Both the position numbers and the translations under genes were made by a program. DNA of 64,000 nt from Prochlorococcus sp. AG-347-K18 (GTDB lineage: Bacteria; Cyanobacteriota; Cyanobacteriia; PCC-6307; Cyanobiaceae), in the NCBI GenBank assembly GCA_003281365.1, contig QCCF01000003.1, positions 62,001 through 126,000 of the forward strand, read 5' to 3'. Positions 48,463 to 57,175 of the stretch are shown one piece after another; the stretch's first letter is position 1, and each line of letters opens with the position of its first letter. The notes below the pieces were generated by a model. The model was not told the origin of the DNA, ran no database searches, and worked only from the letters and a program-made list of their open reading frames with translations.

Positions 48463-49833
48463 ATGATTTGCGGAAGCCAAAAGAAGTCATATCTTAAATC
48501 TCAAAATTTAAAGATTTTTGGCCAAGGTAAATTAAATGGAAGAGTTAAAATAAGTGGGGCAAAAAATTCATCCCTAGTCTTATTAGCGGCATCATTACTA
48601 ACTAATGAAAAAATAATTCTTGATAATGTTCCTCGTCTTACGGATATCGAGAATATGGGGAATATTCTTAAGAATTTGGGAGTTGATTTAGTATTTAAAA
48701 AAAATAGATTGGAGATAGATTCAAAAAATATTTCAATTAAAGAACTTCCATATGAACTTGTTAATGGACTAAGAGCTAGTTTCTTTTGTATAGGGGCACT
48801 ATTAAGTAAATTTGGGGAAGCTAAAGTCCCCTTACCTGGTGGATGTAAGATTGGTTTAAGGCCAATAGATGAACACATTAATGGACTTAAAGCATTAGGA
48901 GCTGAAATTCTTATTGAAGAAGGGATTGTCAAAGCAAAAATTAAGGGAAATAAAAATAAGCTATGTGGTACTCATATCAAATTAAAGTGCCCAAGCGTAG
49001 GAGCAACTGAAACTTTAATAATGGCTGCATCTTTAGCAGAGGGAAGAACTATTATTGAGAATGCCGCAAGAGAACCTGAAATTCAGGATTTATGTCAAAT
49101 GCTTAATAAAATGGGAGCAAAAATTTATGATTCTGGTAAAGAAAAAATATTTATTGATGGTGTTAACAAACTCAATGGTTGTATACATAAAGTAATTCCG
49201 GACAGAATAGAAGCTGGAACTTTTCTCATAGCTGCTGCCGCAACTTCCTCTTCAATAAAAATTTCTCCTGTGATTCCTAATCATCTTGAAGCGGTTACTC
49301 ATAAGCTTCAAGAAAGTGGTTGTTTAATTAAAATTAAGGGTAATTCAATACAAATTAAGGGTAAAGAAATTAAAGGAGTAGATGTTGAGACAGCTCCCTT
49401 CCCTGGATTTCCTACTGATTTGCAAGCACCATTTACAGCTTTAATGACAATAGCTGACGGTAATTCGAAGATAACCGAAACAATTTTCGAAAACAGAATG
49501 AATCATATTCATTTACTTAAGAAAATGGGGGCAAATATAAAATTAAATAAAAATGTAGCATACATCAAAGGTGTAAAGACAATAAAAGGTATGGATCTAG
49601 CTGGTTCAGATTTAAGATCATCAGCTGCATTAATTATTGCTGGCATGATTGCTAAAGGCAGCAGTAAAATTTATGGTTTAGAGCATTTGGATAGAGGTTA
49701 TGAGAATTTCGAATCAAAACTAAAAATGTTAGGTATTAAGATAACAAGGGTTTTTGATAAAAAAAATTTAATGTATAAAGAAATTAAAATTGACTCTGAA
49801 TCTGAAGATATTCAAAAATTTAATGCAGCCTAA
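48463..49833 (+). CDS. murA: UDP-N-acetylglucosamine 1-carboxyvinyltransferase
   Basis: The first committed step of peptidoglycan synthesis, adding enolpyruvate to UDP-GlcNAc. The 456-residue protein shows ISGAKNSSLVLLAASLL (substrate Lys/Asn), LRASFFCIGALLSKFGEAKVPLPGGCKIGLRPID (with catalytic Cys in PGGCKIG), PGFPTDLQAPFTALM and ENRMNHI. The N-terminus is about 15 residues longer than the conserved core. ATG start; divergent from the TrmH-family gene. Confidence 0.96.
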   Translation: MICGSQKKSYLKSQNLKIFGQGKLNGRVKISGAKNSSLVLLAASLLTNEKIILDNVPRLTDIENMGNILKNLGVDLVFKKNRLEIDSKNISIKELPYELVNGLRASFFCIGALLSKFGEAKVPLPGGCKIGLRPIDEHINGLKALGAEILIEEGIVKAKIKGNKNKLCGTHIKLKCPSVGATETLIMAASLAEGRTIIENAAREPEIQDLCQMLNKMGAKIYDSGKEKIFIDGVNKLNGCIHKVIPDRIEAGTFLIAAAATSSSIKISPVIPNHLEAVTHKLQESGCLIKIKGNSIQIKGKEIKGVDVETAPFPGFPTDLQAPFTALMTIADGNSKITETIFENRMNHIHLLKKMGANIKLNKNVAYIKGVKTIKGMDLAGSDLRSSAALIIAGMIAKGSSKIYGLEHLDRGYENFESKLKMLGIKITRVFDKKNLMYKEIKIDSESEDIQKFNAA

Positions 49834-49871
49834 TCGGAATTGAATACTTTTTTGGGTGAGGAGATTCAAAT

Positions 49872-49982
49872 TTAAGCAACTTTAATTAGTGAAAGACAAC
49901 CTAAAAACAAAAGAAACAAAACTAAAAAACGATTAGACCAATATCTATTCAAACCATTGAGATTGAAGTCATTCATACCCAT
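49872..49982 (-). CDS. tiny hypothetical membrane peptide (36 aa)
   Basis: A 36-residue frame with ATG at 49982 (a second in-frame ATG at 49976). It reads MGMNDFNLNGLNRYWSNRF followed by a hydrophobic stretch LVLFLLFLGCLSLIKVA, so one membrane helix. Its start overlaps the end of the next ORF (49973-50080) by 10 bp. Both fill a gap and are candidate small cyanobacterial membrane proteins, or a frameshifted remnant. Confidence 0.35.
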   Translation of the reverse strand: MGMNDFNLNGLNRYWSNRFLVLFLLFLGCLSLIKVA

Positions 49983-50080
49983 GTCCCACTATTAAATCCA
50001 AATGCTGTCAAGATAGTAACCGCAACAAAAAAGTGAGGGATAAACTTTAGGGATAATTTTTTGGCTTTAGTCTTGGTCAT
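49973..50080 (-). CDS. tiny hypothetical peptide (35 aa)
   Basis: A 35-residue frame, ATG at 50080, with a basic start (MTKTKAKKLSLKFIPH) and a hydrophobic stretch FFVAVTILTAFGF, ending at a TGA at 49973. The downstream small ORF starts within its end, an ATG/TGA-type overlap typical of translational coupling. Unrecognised. Confidence 0.35.
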   Translation of the reverse strand: MTKTKAKKLSLKFIPHFFVAVTILTAFGFNSGTWV

Positions 50081-50112
50081 TTAAACTTTTTTTATAAATA
50101 TAACATAATATT

Positions 50113-50298
50113 ACTAATCGTGAAGCTATTCTGAGCAGAATAGGTCATGCAAGAATCAAATGATACATATCTGTATCATAAACGTTAAGATTTACATTAT
50201 TTTTTTCATAATTCTGTCAGCGAAACTAATAAATATAATTCTATTTTTTTAAAAAAATTTTAATCAATGATTGAAGCGATCTTGATCGCTTATTTTTA
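50113..50298 (+). ncRNA. candidate structured small RNA upstream of tRNA-Leu
   Basis: This stretch has no plus-strand ORF but three inverted repeats in a row: CTATTCTG/CAGAATAG (50126-50143), ATGATACA/TGTATCAT (50160-50179) and an intrinsic terminator at 50274-50297. A TATAAT-like AT stretch (CATAAT about 50103-50108) could start transcription near 50113. The coding gene murA ends 280 bp earlier, so the terminator probably ends a separate RNA. Position of the 5' end is a guess. Confidence 0.35.
50274..50297 (+). terminator. intrinsic terminator upstream of tRNA-Leu
   Basis: AAGCGATC, TT, GATCGCTT makes a perfect 8-bp stem (50274-50291) followed by a T-run (TATTTTT to 50297). It is oriented for plus-strand transcription, but the nearest upstream plus-strand gene, murA, ends 440 bp before. 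Confidence 0.7.
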
Positions 50299-50333
50299 AC
50301 CATAAAACAAATAGTCAATAAAATGATTTTTGT

Positions 50334-50339
50334 TATAAT
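50334..50339 (+). promoter_or_regulatory. -10 promoter element of tRNA-Leu
   Basis: TATAAT lies 30 bp before the tRNA. A weak -35 (TAGTCA, 50312-50317, 4 of 6 bases of TTGACA) is 16 bp upstream. The promoter probably also serves argD, which follows the tRNA by 5 bp. Confidence 0.5.
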
Positions 50340-50369
50340 ATTAAAAGTTCATTATTTTTGAAAAGCCTT

Positions 50370-50451
50370 GGGAGCGTGGTGGAATTGGTAGACGCACCGC
50401 ACTCAAAATGCGGCACCTTCGGGTATGTCGGTTCAAGTCCGACCGCTCCCA
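50370..50451 (+). tRNA. tRNA-Leu(CAA)
   Basis: An 82-nt class II tRNA: acceptor GGGAGCG pairs with CGCTCCC, anticodon stem CCGCA/TGCGG encloses the loop CTCAAAA with anticodon CAA, a long variable arm follows, and the T loop is GGTTCAAGTCC. CCA is not encoded. It reads UUG leucine codons. Confidence 0.95.
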
Positions 50452-50456
50452 CTTTG

Positions 50457-51632
50457 ATGAATACTTATAGTCGTTTCGACATAACTTTTAAAAAGGGAAA
50501 AGGTTGCTGGCTTTGGGACAAAAAAGGGAAAAAGTATCTAGATGCAGTCGCTGGAATAGCTACGTGCAGTCTTGGGCATAGCGATCAAGTTTTAAGAAGA
50601 AAGTTAACTAATCAACTTAAAAAGATTCAACATATTTCAAATCTCTACAACATTGAAGAACAAGAAGAATTAAGCAGAACCCTTACGAGTTTAAGTTGTG
50701 CTGAGAGCGTTTTTTTCTGCAATAGTGGAGCGGAAGCAAATGAATCAGCTATTAAATTGATTAAAAAATATGGAAATACAACAAATCATGGCAAAGAATC
50801 AATAATTCTCGCAGCAGATTCTAGCTTTCATGGAAGAACTTTAGCAGCCTTAAGTGCTACTGGTCAGCCAAAATATCAAAAAGGTTTTGAACCCATGGTG
50901 AAAGGGTTTAAGTTTTTTGAATTTAACAATTTTGATTCGGTAAAAAAATTATTTGAAGATTGTGAAAATAATGATCAAAAGATCGCGGGTGTACTAATTG
51001 AGCCAATACAAGGCGAAGGAGGAGTGATTCCTGGAAGTAAAATGTTTTTTAAAAGCCTAAGAGATATTTGCGATAAATATAATTCTCTACTAATTTTTGA
51101 TGAGGTTCAAAGTGGAGTAGGTCGAACTGGGAAAATGTGGGGTTATGAGAATTTTGGAATTGAACCTGATGGATTCACCCTTGCTAAAGGATTAGGGGGA
51201 GGTCATGCAATTGGAGCATTACTTGTAAAAGAAAAAGCTAACATTTTTGCTCCAGGAGATCATGCAAGCACTTTTGGAGGTAACCCATTTGCCTGTAAGG
51301 CTGCCTTAACTGTATTAAAAGAAATAAATAGAAGAAATCTTATCCATAATGTTTATCTAAGAGGGGAACAATTAAGATCTGGATTTGAAGAACTATCAAA
51401 AAAATTCCCAAATATTATTAGGGAGAAAAGAGGTTTAGGTTTAATACAAGGTCTTGTTATCAATGAAGATTATGCTGATGCAAAAAAAATTACACTAGAA
51501 GCTTTTGATAAAGGATTACTTGTTGTTCCTGCAGGAGGAAACGTTGTAAGGATTGTTCCACCATTAGTTATATCTCGAAGAGAAATTAATATTCTTTTAG
51601 ATAAGCTAAATTCAATTTTTATTGAGTTATAA
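50457..51632 (+). CDS. argD: acetylornithine aminotransferase
   Basis: A class III PLP aminotransferase of arginine (and possibly lysine) synthesis. The 391-residue protein contains the FFCNSGAEANESAIKL site, SFHGRTLAALSATGQPKYQ, LIFDEVQSGVGRTGKMW and LAKGLGGGHAIGALLV with the PLP lysine, and the STFGGNPFACKAAL motif. I place the start at ATG 50457, 5 bp after tRNA-Leu; a TTG at 50454 is also possible. The open frame extending into the tRNA is not coding. Confidence 0.95.
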   Translation: MNTYSRFDITFKKGKGCWLWDKKGKKYLDAVAGIATCSLGHSDQVLRRKLTNQLKKIQHISNLYNIEEQEELSRTLTSLSCAESVFFCNSGAEANESAIKLIKKYGNTTNHGKESIILAADSSFHGRTLAALSATGQPKYQKGFEPMVKGFKFFEFNNFDSVKKLFEDCENNDQKIAGVLIEPIQGEGGVIPGSKMFFKSLRDICDKYNSLLIFDEVQSGVGRTGKMWGYENFGIEPDGFTLAKGLGGGHAIGALLVKEKANIFAPGDHASTFGGNPFACKAALTVLKEINRRNLIHNVYLRGEQLRSGFEELSKKFPNIIREKRGLGLIQGLVINEDYADAKKITLEAFDKGLLVVPAGGNVVRIVPPLVISRREINILLDKLNSIFIEL

Positions 51633-51643
51633 CAGTTTAAATT

Positions 51644-52876
51644 TTGAATAATACAAATTTAAAAATTTTTGATTTTTTATCGCCAAAAAATGAGCGGGAT
51701 AATATCAAGTTAGGTTTATCTAGAATTAAAAAAGCTATTCAAGAACTTGGTAATCCTTGCAAAAATATCCCTGCAATACAAGTTATAGGAACCAATGGGA
51801 AAGGATCTATAGCGGCATATTTAGAAAGTATTCTTTTTGAATCAAAAAGAAATTTTGGAGTTACTACTTCTCCTCATCTTTTCGATGTTTGTGAGAGGAT
51901 TAGAGTTAATAAAAAAAATATAAAAAAAACTGATTTTGAAAAAATCTATACATTAATAGAGAAAAATTTTTCAACTTTTGAATTAACTCCTTTTGAAAAA
52001 ATTATTTGCTGCGCACTGAATTTTTTTGAAAATCAAAAAGTTGAATTGCTCATTCTTGAAGCTGGATTAGGAGGACGATTAGACGCCACAACAGCCCATA
52101 AATTAAGACCAATAATTGCTATTGGGAATATTGGCTTAGACCATAAAGAATTTCTTGGAGATACGATTGAAAAAATTGCCAAGGAAAAATTAGCCGTTAT
52201 TGAAAAAAACTCAATTGTCATCTCATGCCACCAACACAGTAAGGTTGAAAATTTAATAAATAAAAAAGTTGAAGAGGTTGGAGCTGAAATCATCTGGAAA
52301 GATTCAATTTCAAAAAGCTATGAGCTTGGTTTAAAAGGAATTTTCCAAAAGCAAAATGCTTCAGTAGCAATTGGAGCAATTGAAGCTCTTAATAAGTTAG
52401 GATTTAATATTAAAGAAAAATATATATCTGAAGGTCTTAAAAAAACAACTTGGAATGGAAGGCTAGAAATAATAGATTATTCAAACAAAAAAATTCTTGT
52501 AGATTGTGCGCATAATTATCCCGCGGCAAAAGCACTCTCAATCGAGCGAAGTAATTGGGAGAATGAAGAAAAAGGAATTTATTGGATTTTAGGTGTCCAA
52601 AGACAAAAAGATATATATGCAATATTAAAAACACTCCTAAAGAAAAATGATTACTTATTACTTGTGCCAGTTCCAAACCAACTTAGTTGGAAATTAAAAG
52701 ATCTGCCTCAGATTAAAGAAATTGACTCAAAAAAAATAATTGAGTTTGAAAAATTTGAATTTGCAATTGAATATTTATTTGGCCTTAAAAAGTGGCCACC
52801 TAATCATCCTGTTTTAACGGGTTCTATTTATTTAGTGGCTGAATTTATTAAATTTGCAAATAAAAATAAAGGTTAA
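51644..52876 (+). CDS. folC: folylpolyglutamate / dihydrofolate synthase
   Basis: A Mur-ligase-family enzyme adding glutamates to folate. The 410-residue protein shows the P-loop QVIGTNGKGSIAAYLE, TSPHLFDVCERIRVN, LEAGLGGRLDATTA and ILVDCAHNYPAAKAL. The start is TTG at 51644, as TAA lies two codons upstream with only ATT between. Its end overlaps by 4 bp the end of the convergent FAD oxidase gene. Directly downstream of argD, same strand. Confidence 0.92.
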   Translation: MNNTNLKIFDFLSPKNERDNIKLGLSRIKKAIQELGNPCKNIPAIQVIGTNGKGSIAAYLESILFESKRNFGVTTSPHLFDVCERIRVNKKNIKKTDFEKIYTLIEKNFSTFELTPFEKIICCALNFFENQKVELLILEAGLGGRLDATTAHKLRPIIAIGNIGLDHKEFLGDTIEKIAKEKLAVIEKNSIVISCHQHSKVENLINKKVEEVGAEIIWKDSISKSYELGLKGIFQKQNASVAIGAIEALNKLGFNIKEKYISEGLKKTTWNGRLEIIDYSNKKILVDCAHNYPAAKALSIERSNWENEEKGIYWILGVQRQKDIYAILKTLLKKNDYLLLVPVPNQLSWKLKDLPQIKEIDSKKIIEFEKFEFAIEYLFGLKKWPPNHPVLTGSIYLVAEFIKFANKNKG

Positions 52877-54228
52877 ATATTAAATTGTTCTTTTATTGAC
52901 CAACCCTCTAATTTGCCTGGATTCAAAAGCCCTTTAGGATCAAATTTTAATTTTGCTTTTACTTGATCAGCGTCCACCACTCCAAGACCTCCGCCCTCAA
53001 CAGTTAAAACATGGGGATTAAAGATAAAAGCACCAAGTTTCTTACAATCTTCAATTATTTCATTTAATTCTTCTTCTCCATTCCACTTAAGTACAGGTAA
53101 AGCAGCTAAACGTGGTGATCCTTGCTGAGAGACTGCTTCTATATGCCAAAGAATTTTTTTTTCCCATTTTTTTTTGAAAAAATTAATAAATTCAAGTTCA
53201 TTATTAACGGGCAAAAGCATCTGTAGATATGTCCAATTTTTATCTTTAGACCTCATATGCAGAGTTGTATGATTCCATACGACTTCAGAAATTCCATTAA
53301 CAAGTTTTTCTTCTTCACCCAAGAGAGAAGATTCAACTTTAAATTTTTTACAAATCAGCTCTATCGTATGTATTCCTCCAAGAGTAGATTGAATCAATAT
53401 TTTATGACCTCTAAATTTACTTTTAAACCATGTTGGCATTTGTTCAACAATTTCCTCTTCCAAAATTGCTCCCAGTTTTAGATCAACAGCTGCACTAGTA
53501 AGAGTTTTTAATATTTCTACTGTCTTTTCAAATTCAATACAATGGATAACTATTGAATACCACTTACGTTTGATATCAGTAGCAAGTAGTAAAGAAGTAA
53601 TTATTCCATTAGTCCCATAAGCATGATTTAAAGGTTCAGATTCTTCAGCATCAAATGTTAATAATGCAGGTTTTTCATTCATAGTTACTGCCTCTAAACC
53701 TATCAGATTGCCAGGGTCTCTTAAGAATCCCCACCTAATCGATCCAATACCTCCTGATCCGCCTGCTACAAATCCTCCAATAGTAGCGGTTTTCCAAGTA
53801 CTAGGAAGCAACCTTAATTCTCTTCCATATTTCTCTAATTCTTTGTTTAATTCTCCCATAACACATCCAGACTGTACTTTCACAAAACCTGTTTCAGGAT
53901 CAAATTCTTCTAACTTATTAAAGTTGCTCATCTGCATTACAACTCCTTTAAACAAAGGGACTGCTTGTCCATAATTACCTGTGCCTGACCCTCTTAAAGT
54001 AAGTGCAATAGAAAATTCCCAACAAATTTCTGCAACTTTCTTCACCGCATTATGATCACTAGGTCTTACCACCAAATCAGCAACACATCCCTCTAATTTC
54101 TCAGTAAGGATAGGTGAGTAGTTATAAAAATCTTTTGAAAGTCTTTTTACGTCCGATTTGCTTTCAATAATCTCTAAGTTCTTAACATTCCTAAGTTTGT
54201 CTATAAATTTTTTCTTATTTGATGTCAT
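52873..54228 (-). CDS. FAD-binding oxidoreductase (GlcD/PCMH type)
   Basis: A 451-residue flavoenzyme of the vanillyl-alcohol-oxidase/PCMH family. The FAD domain is visible in VVRPSDHNAVKKVAEICWE, LRGSGTGNYGQAVP and WKTATIGGFVAGGSGGIGSIRWG; the C-terminal FDPKGLLNPGKL motif is characteristic of GlcD-like oxidases. The substrate (glycolate/lactate-like or another 2-hydroxy acid or sugar acid) is not evident. It ends on the complementary strand over folC by 4 bp and starts 34 bp downstream of the deaminase-like gene, perhaps sharing its transcript. Confidence 0.85.
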   Translation of the reverse strand: MTSNKKKFIDKLRNVKNLEIIESKSDVKRLSKDFYNYSPILTEKLEGCVADLVVRPSDHNAVKKVAEICWEFSIALTLRGSGTGNYGQAVPLFKGVVMQMSNFNKLEEFDPETGFVKVQSGCVMGELNKELEKYGRELRLLPSTWKTATIGGFVAGGSGGIGSIRWGFLRDPGNLIGLEAVTMNEKPALLTFDAEESEPLNHAYGTNGIITSLLLATDIKRKWYSIVIHCIEFEKTVEILKTLTSAAVDLKLGAILEEEIVEQMPTWFKSKFRGHKILIQSTLGGIHTIELICKKFKVESSLLGEEEKLVNGISEVVWNHTTLHMRSKDKNWTYLQMLLPVNNELEFINFFKKKWEKKILWHIEAVSQQGSPRLAALPVLKWNGEEELNEIIEDCKKLGAFIFNPHVLTVEGGGLGVVDADQVKAKLKFDPKGLLNPGKLEGWSIKEQFNI

Positions 54229-54262
54229 TAATAAATTTTTATCTTATACATAAGTTAATTGA

Positions 54263-55498
54263 TTAGTTATATAATTCGCCTTTTATAAAAACTTTTCTTT
54301 TTAAATTACTCGAAAAAACATCAGCCCATCTTTTTGCATCTAAAATCACGAAATCAGCAGGGCAACCCTTCCTGATTAAACCATCCCATTTTAATTTTAA
54401 TAATCTGCTGGGGGCTAAAAAAATTGAAGATAGAGTCATTCTATCCCATGGATTTAATTGAAGCATAGGTATGGAGCAAGACAACATATAAAAAGGGTCA
54501 AAATTACCAAATGGATACCAAGGATCTTGAACGTTATCACTACCTAGAGATACATCCACATGTGATTTTTGTAATTGCTTTATTGGCGCAACTGGTCTTT
54601 TTAATGAGGTAATTTTATTGTCTCGATTGAGCAGCCAAAAATTTGTTAAGGGTAAAGCAATAACCTTAATATTTTTCTCAGCCATTTTTTCTCCCAAATT
54701 AAAAATCTCCCTATAACTTAAAGAAATAAGGCTACTCAAATGACTACAAGTAATAGGAATACTATCAATATTTAAATTTTCGATAGTCTCTAATAAAACT
54801 TTTATTCCCGCTCCGGGCTCAATAATTGATTCATCTATATGCAAATCAATTTCTAATTTATATTTGCTTGCGAGAAGAAGCATGTTTGAGAGAAATTTAC
54901 TTGTATCTTTTTTGCTAAAAGGTGGAACAATAACTCCTCCTAAAATTCCCCCTTTAGAAGAAAAAATTTTTGCTAAATCTTCTCCGTTAGAAGAACTCCA
55001 GAATTCTAATGGAGCTAAGGCAACGAATTGTAATGTCAACTCAGATGAAAATTTTTTTTGTAATTCAAAAAGTTCAATCCAAAGATCAGTCGGTTGACTT
55101 TTGTATGTATCAATATGACTCCTAATAGCTCGGTATCCATTTTTTAAAGCAAGTTGTAATGATTTCTGAACTCTTTCAAGAACCTTATCTGTATTTCTAG
55201 TTTTATGTTCTTTGAGATTTACTGATAATGCTCCTTCATAGTTTGCTTCTAGATTAGGAAAATCTGACCATGTAAAAGATTTATCAAAATGTGAATGCGT
55301 TTCAACAAATCTTGGGAATAAAATATTTTCTGGTTTTGTAACTTTATTTTTTAAAGGGTTTAACTCAGAAACAAATCCATCCTTCCACGTTATTGAAATT
55401 GAACATAAATCCTCTGCATCAATATTGAGGTCATCAAAATCTTCAATTAAACAAAGGCTTCTGGGAATAAGAACCTCAGCTGTTCCAGAATTACTCAA
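54263..55498 (-). CDS. cytosine deaminase-like metal-dependent amidohydrolase
   Basis: A 411-residue amidohydrolase related to CodA. Metal motif HSHFDKS follows an N-terminal beta domain; further ligands lie in LDLHIDESIIEPG and TCSHLSSL, and SLGSDNVQDPWYPFGNFDPF matches the Asp-containing end of CodA-type enzymes (DDVFDPWYPLG in E. coli). The substrate may be cytosine, a related pyrimidine or another amidine; not proven. It is followed by the FAD oxidase on the same strand. ATG start. Confidence 0.8.
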   Translation of the reverse strand: MSNSGTAEVLIPRSLCLIEDFDDLNIDAEDLCSISITWKDGFVSELNPLKNKVTKPENILFPRFVETHSHFDKSFTWSDFPNLEANYEGALSVNLKEHKTRNTDKVLERVQKSLQLALKNGYRAIRSHIDTYKSQPTDLWIELFELQKKFSSELTLQFVALAPLEFWSSSNGEDLAKIFSSKGGILGGVIVPPFSKKDTSKFLSNMLLLASKYKLEIDLHIDESIIEPGAGIKVLLETIENLNIDSIPITCSHLSSLISLSYREIFNLGEKMAEKNIKVIALPLTNFWLLNRDNKITSLKRPVAPIKQLQKSHVDVSLGSDNVQDPWYPFGNFDPFYMLSCSIPMLQLNPWDRMTLSSIFLAPSRLLKLKWDGLIRKGCPADFVILDAKRWADVFSSNLKRKVFIKGELYN

Positions 55499-55625
55499 AT
55501 TTTTTAATTATCTCTTATTTTAAGATATATGAAAAATTAACTAGATTAGAAAATAATTCAAATTTAGCAAAAAGAAATTAATGACTATGAAAATTACCCT
55601 TGAGTTGTTAAATTTATAAATGTGA

Positions 55626-55699
55626 GGCGGGCGTCGCCAAGTGGTTAAGGCAGCGGCTTGTGGCGCCGCTATTCGGGGGTTCGAATCCCCTCGCTCGCC
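55626..55699 (+). tRNA. tRNA-His(GTG)
   Basis: A 73-nt tRNA plus the extra 5' G(-1) (55626) pairing with C73, diagnostic for tRNA-His. Acceptor GCGGGCG pairs with CGCTCGC; anticodon stem GCGGC/GCCGC encloses TTGTGGC with anticodon GTG. A TATAAA (55615-55620) lies 5 bp upstream, so transcription may start at the tRNA 5' end itself. CCA is not encoded. Confidence 0.96.
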
Positions 55700-55770
55700 C
55701 TAAAAAAATTGCAGCAAAATTATTAAACTTGTAATTTTGAAAATAAGAACCATAAAAAATTTCTAGCAAA

Positions 55771-57165
55771 GTGCTAACAAAAACGAAACAAGACGAAAAA
55801 AAATTCCAAAATAGTTCAAATACTGGCAGTTATTGGATCACTACATTTGGTTGCCAAATGAATAAGGCTGATTCCGAGAGAATGGCTGGAACTTTAGAGA
55901 AAATGGGATATATAAGAGCTGAGGATGAATTTAATGCTGATTTGGTTCTATACAATACATGCACTATCAGAGATAATGCAGAACAAAAAGTTTATAGCTT
56001 TCTCGGTAGACAAGCAAAAAGAAAGCATAAACTACCAAGCTTAAAACTTGTTGTTGCAGGTTGCCTCGCTCAGCAAGAAGGTGAGTCCTTACTTAGGAGA
56101 GTGCCAGAACTTGATCTTGTTATGGGTCCTCAACACGTCAACAACCTTGAGAACCTTCTAGGTAAAGTTGATTTAGGTAATCAAGTTGCTGCCACGGAGG
56201 AAACCTTTATTTCTGAAGACATAACAAATGCGAGAAGAGAAAGCTCTATTTGTGGTTGGGTTAATATCATTTATGGATGTAATGAAAGATGTTCATATTG
56301 TGTAGTTCCATCAGTCAGAGGTAAAGAGCAATCAAGATATCCAAATGCTATTAAAAGTGAGATACAAAAATTAGGGGATGATAATTTTAAAGAAATTACC
56401 CTTTTAGGACAAAATATTGATGCTTATGGAAGAGATCTTCCTGGAACTACAAAAGAGGGGAGAAAAGAAAATACTCTAACTGACCTTTTATATTACATTC
56501 ATGATGTTAGTGGGATTCGCAGAATTAGATTTGCTACTAGCCATCCAAGATATTTTTCAAAAAGATTGATTCAAGCTTGTTATGAACTTGATAAAGTTTG
56601 TGAACATTTCCACATTCCATTCCAAAGTGGAAATGACGAAATCTTAAAGAAAATGTCCCGAGGATACACTATCAAAAAGTACAAAAACATCGTTGAGAAT
56701 ATAAGATCGTTAATGCCAGATGCATCAATTACTGCTGACGCTATTGTTGCTTTCCCAGGAGAGACTGAAAAACAATTTCAAGATACATTGAAACTCATAT
56801 CAGAAGTTGGCTTTGATCAAGTTAATACAGCAGCATACTCTCCAAGACCAAATACGCCTGCAGCAGTTTGGTCTAATCAAATTTCGGAAGAAGTAAAAAA
56901 AGCAAGATTGCATGAAATTAATGCTTTAGTAGAGAAAACTGCTATGAGCAGAAATCAAAGATATATTAATAATATTGAAAGCATTTTAATTGAGGGTTTA
57001 AACCCAAAAAATTCCTCGCAAATTATGGGTAGAACCAGGACTAATAGATTAACTTTCGTTGAGATTCCCAAAGACATTAAATTTGATTTTTCCTTAGGAG
57101 ATGAGATAGATGCCAAAATAAATAAAGCAAGACCTTTTTCCTTAACAGGAAAACTTTGCTTATAA
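55771..57165 (+). CDS. miaB: tRNA-2-methylthio-N6-dimethylallyladenosine synthase MiaB
   Basis: A radical-SAM methylthiotransferase acting on i6A37 of tRNAs. The 464-residue protein has the N-terminal UPF0004 domain with cysteines in [29 protein letters not shown] and [10 protein letters not shown], the radical SAM cluster CNERCSYC, and a C-terminal TRAM domain ([14 protein letters not shown]). Start is GTG at 55771. The miaB-ddl genes are separated by 10 bp and lead into the division genes. Confidence 0.94.
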   Translation: MLTKTKQDEKKFQNSSNTGSYWITTFGCQMNKADSERMAGTLEKMGYIRAEDEFNADLVLYNTCTIRDNAEQKVYSFLGRQAKRKHKLPSLKLVVAGCLAQQEGESLLRRVPELDLVMGPQHVNNLENLLGKVDLGNQVAATEETFISEDITNARRESSICGWVNIIYGCNERCSYCVVPSVRGKEQSRYPNAIKSEIQKLGDDNFKEITLLGQNIDAYGRDLPGTTKEGRKENTLTDLLYYIHDVSGIRRIRFATSHPRYFSKRLIQACYELDKVCEHFHIPFQSGNDEILKKMSRGYTIKKYKNIVENIRSLMPDASITADAIVAFPGETEKQFQDTLKLISEVGFDQVNTAAYSPRPNTPAAVWSNQISEEVKKARLHEINALVEKTAMSRNQRYINNIESILIEGLNPKNSSQIMGRTRTNRLTFVEIPKDIKFDFSLGDEIDAKINKARPFSLTGKLCL

Positions 57166-57175
57166 TTTTTTTTAA

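Noticed and set aside
50160..50179. inverted repeat as a terminator
   Set aside because: Perfect 8-bp stem but no T-run follows; kept only as part of the small RNA candidate.
50358..50456. N-terminal extension of ArgD
   Set aside because: The open frame upstream of ATG 50457 runs through tRNA-Leu, so it is not coding.
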